From Candidatus Sulfotelmatobacter sp. (lineage in GTDB: Bacteria > Acidobacteriota > Terriglobia > Terriglobales > Acidobacteriaceae), in NCBI GenBank assembly GCA_030049565.1, contig JASIKQ010000192.1, positions 1 through 7,017 on the forward strand: DNA of 7,017 nucleotides. Direction: 5' to 3'. The position numbers and the translations under genes were made by a program. Below are positions 6,470 through 7,017 of the stretch, in pieces (within the stretch, counting starts at the first letter, position 1; every line of letters starts with the position of its first letter). The notes under the pieces were generated by a model. The model saw nothing but the letters and a program-made list of their open reading frames with translations. It ran no database searches and was not told the DNA's origin.

Positions 6470-6693
6470 ATTTGATTATTCTGCGGCACTTGAGAAGGGC
6501 TGGAAGGTTTAGGAACCACTGTCTGTTGACCCTAACGTGGGTTCTCAACAACAAAGCGGTAAATTGGGCAAAGAAGTCTTCACGGCACCGGGCCGCGTCT
6601 TCTCCGCCGTTTCTCATTGAAGCGGCTCCGACTAGCGTCTAGCATTCTTCTGATCTCGGTTTTGGCATCCAAAGTACGCTCGTAACTGTTAGG
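6470..6693. other. Divergent intergenic region between the lipoprotein gene and rluD
   Basis: This 224-base stretch should hold promoters for both flanking genes, but no convincing -35/-10 pair is visible in either direction. A TTGACC at 6526-6531 lacks a -10 match at normal spacing, and so does TTGGCA at 6662-6667. Several short inverted repeats cluster at 6490-6550, and another weak stem lies at 6572-6603 (AGAAG/CTTCT outside CGGC/GCCG). I see no tRNA, no known riboswitch and no credible small protein. The rluD reading frame is already open from 6643. Confidence 0.5.
6490..6550. repeat. Cluster of overlapping inverted repeats
   Basis: Three pairings compete for the same right arm. TTGAGAA (6490-6496) pairs with TTCTCAA (6542-6548). 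GAACCAC (6513-6519) pairs with GTGGGTTC (6537-6544, one bulged G). TGTTGA plus CCC (6524-6532) pairs with GGG and TCAACA (6539-6550, bulged). The arms are seen in the sequence. Whether they form in RNA or bind a protein as operators is unknown. Confidence 0.35.
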
Positions 6694-7017
6694 TTGATCT
6701 CCGGACTTCCATCTACGGCTGCGGCTACGCCTGAAGACGCGGGCAGGCGCCTGGATCAGTTTCTTGCTGCCCGGCTCGACGGCGTCAGCCGATCGCGCGT
6801 GCAGGAACTTATCTCAGAAGAAAAGGTTCTCGTAAACCACAAGCCGGCGAAGGCGTCGTTGAAGCTGCGCGGCACTGAAACCATTACCATTCTCGGCGAG
6901 CCGCAGCGCCCGCCGCTTAAGGCGATAGCCGAAAATATTCCGCTCGACATCGTTTACGAAGATGACGATCTTGCCGTTATTAACAAGCCCGCGGGAATGG
7001 TGGTGCACGCCGGAGCG
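6694..7017 (+). CDS. rluD: RluA/RluD-family 23S rRNA pseudouridine synthase, N-terminal part (3' end outside window)
   Basis: RluD-type enzymes convert uridines in helix 69 of 23S rRNA to pseudouridine. The visible 108 codons show an S4 RNA-binding domain: GRRLDQFLAARLDGVSRSRV, then EEKVLVNHKPAKASLKLRGTE (about residues 17-70). The first part of the catalytic domain follows, with PLDIVYEDDDLAVINKPAG and MVVHAGA ending at the window edge. The catalytic Asp motif (RLDxxTSG in the family) is beyond the edge, so activity and the exact subfamily (RluD versus RluA/RluC) cannot be confirmed. The frame has no ATG or GTG. It opens after a TAG at 6640, and the only ordinary alternative start is TTG at 6694, preceded immediately by AGG, which is too close for a good Shine-Dalgarno. 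The start is therefore uncertain; the S4 homology begins near residue 17. Confidence 0.88.
   Translation, partial: MISGLPSTAAATPEDAGRRLDQFLAARLDGVSRSRVQELISEEKVLVNHKPAKASLKLRGTETITILGEPQRPPLKAIAENIPLDIVYEDDDLAVINKPAGMVVHAGA

Noticed and set aside
6459..6512. Plus-strand 17-codon frame starting at ATG 6459
   Set aside because: It overlaps the opposite-strand lipoprotein start, has no Shine-Dalgarno sequence, and shows no reason to be coding beyond chance.
6066..6617. Minus-strand 183-residue open frame over the lipoprotein gene
   Set aside because: It is an out-of-frame shadow with Arg/Gln-rich, domain-free sequence. The overlapping frame has a signal peptide and a folded-looking domain.
6662..6690. 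TTGGCA (6662-6667) as a -35 box for rluD
   Set aside because: No acceptable -10 hexamer lies 16-18 bases downstream; the bases there read around AACTGTTA.
1..7017. Mobile elements, CRISPR arrays, tRNA or rRNA genes
   Set aside because: No transposase or integrase motif, no regularly spaced repeats, and no cloverleaf or rRNA-like sequence was found on either strand.

Overview
The window reads as ordinary chromosome from a Gram-negative-type bacterium of moderately high GC. A member of the Acidobacteriota (Terriglobia-like) is the best guess. This rests on gene content, on two lipoprotein-type signal peptides, and on the general look of the small aromatic/cysteine lipoprotein and the GC-rich palindrome inside mutS. 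No 16S rRNA or other marker confirms the taxon, so it is an inference. Hand counts of sample lines give about 53-65% GC in most genes and about 50-51% in the DUF1697 gene.

Layout. 1-1359 (+) is the C-terminal half of the mismatch-repair ATPase MutS, cut by the window edge. After a 48-base gap with short repeats comes a tightly packed plus-strand run. It holds nagZ (1408-2547, cytoplasmic GH3 beta-N-acetylglucosaminidase), anmK (2544-3764, anhydro-MurNAc kinase, 4-base overlap with nagZ), a DUF1697 gene (3781-4326, 16-base gap), and a family 5 (peptide-type) ABC-transporter substrate-binding lipoprotein (4326-5864, 1-base TGATG overlap). A convergent minus-strand gene (5903-6469) encodes a small lipoprotein of unknown function. 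A 224-base divergent intergenic region follows. The window ends inside an rluD-family 23S rRNA pseudouridine synthase gene (from about 6694, cut by the edge).

How the genes fit together. NagZ removes GlcNAc from anhydro-muropeptides and AnmK phosphorylates the released anhydro-MurNAc to MurNAc-6-phosphate. The overlapping pair is therefore a compact peptidoglycan-recycling module. The peptide-type binding lipoprotein in the same transcription direction could capture peptides, including murein peptides, but no permease or ATPase gene lies in the window and the ligand cannot be read from the sequence. The DUF1697 gene and the minus-strand lipoprotein use AGA/AGG arginine codons heavily, unlike the neighbouring genes, and look like accessory insertions. 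No tRNA, rRNA, CRISPR array, transposase or phage gene was seen. I found no convincing new multi-gene system. The best leads are the unknown cysteine/aromatic lipoprotein and the linkage of the recycling pair to an orphan binding protein.
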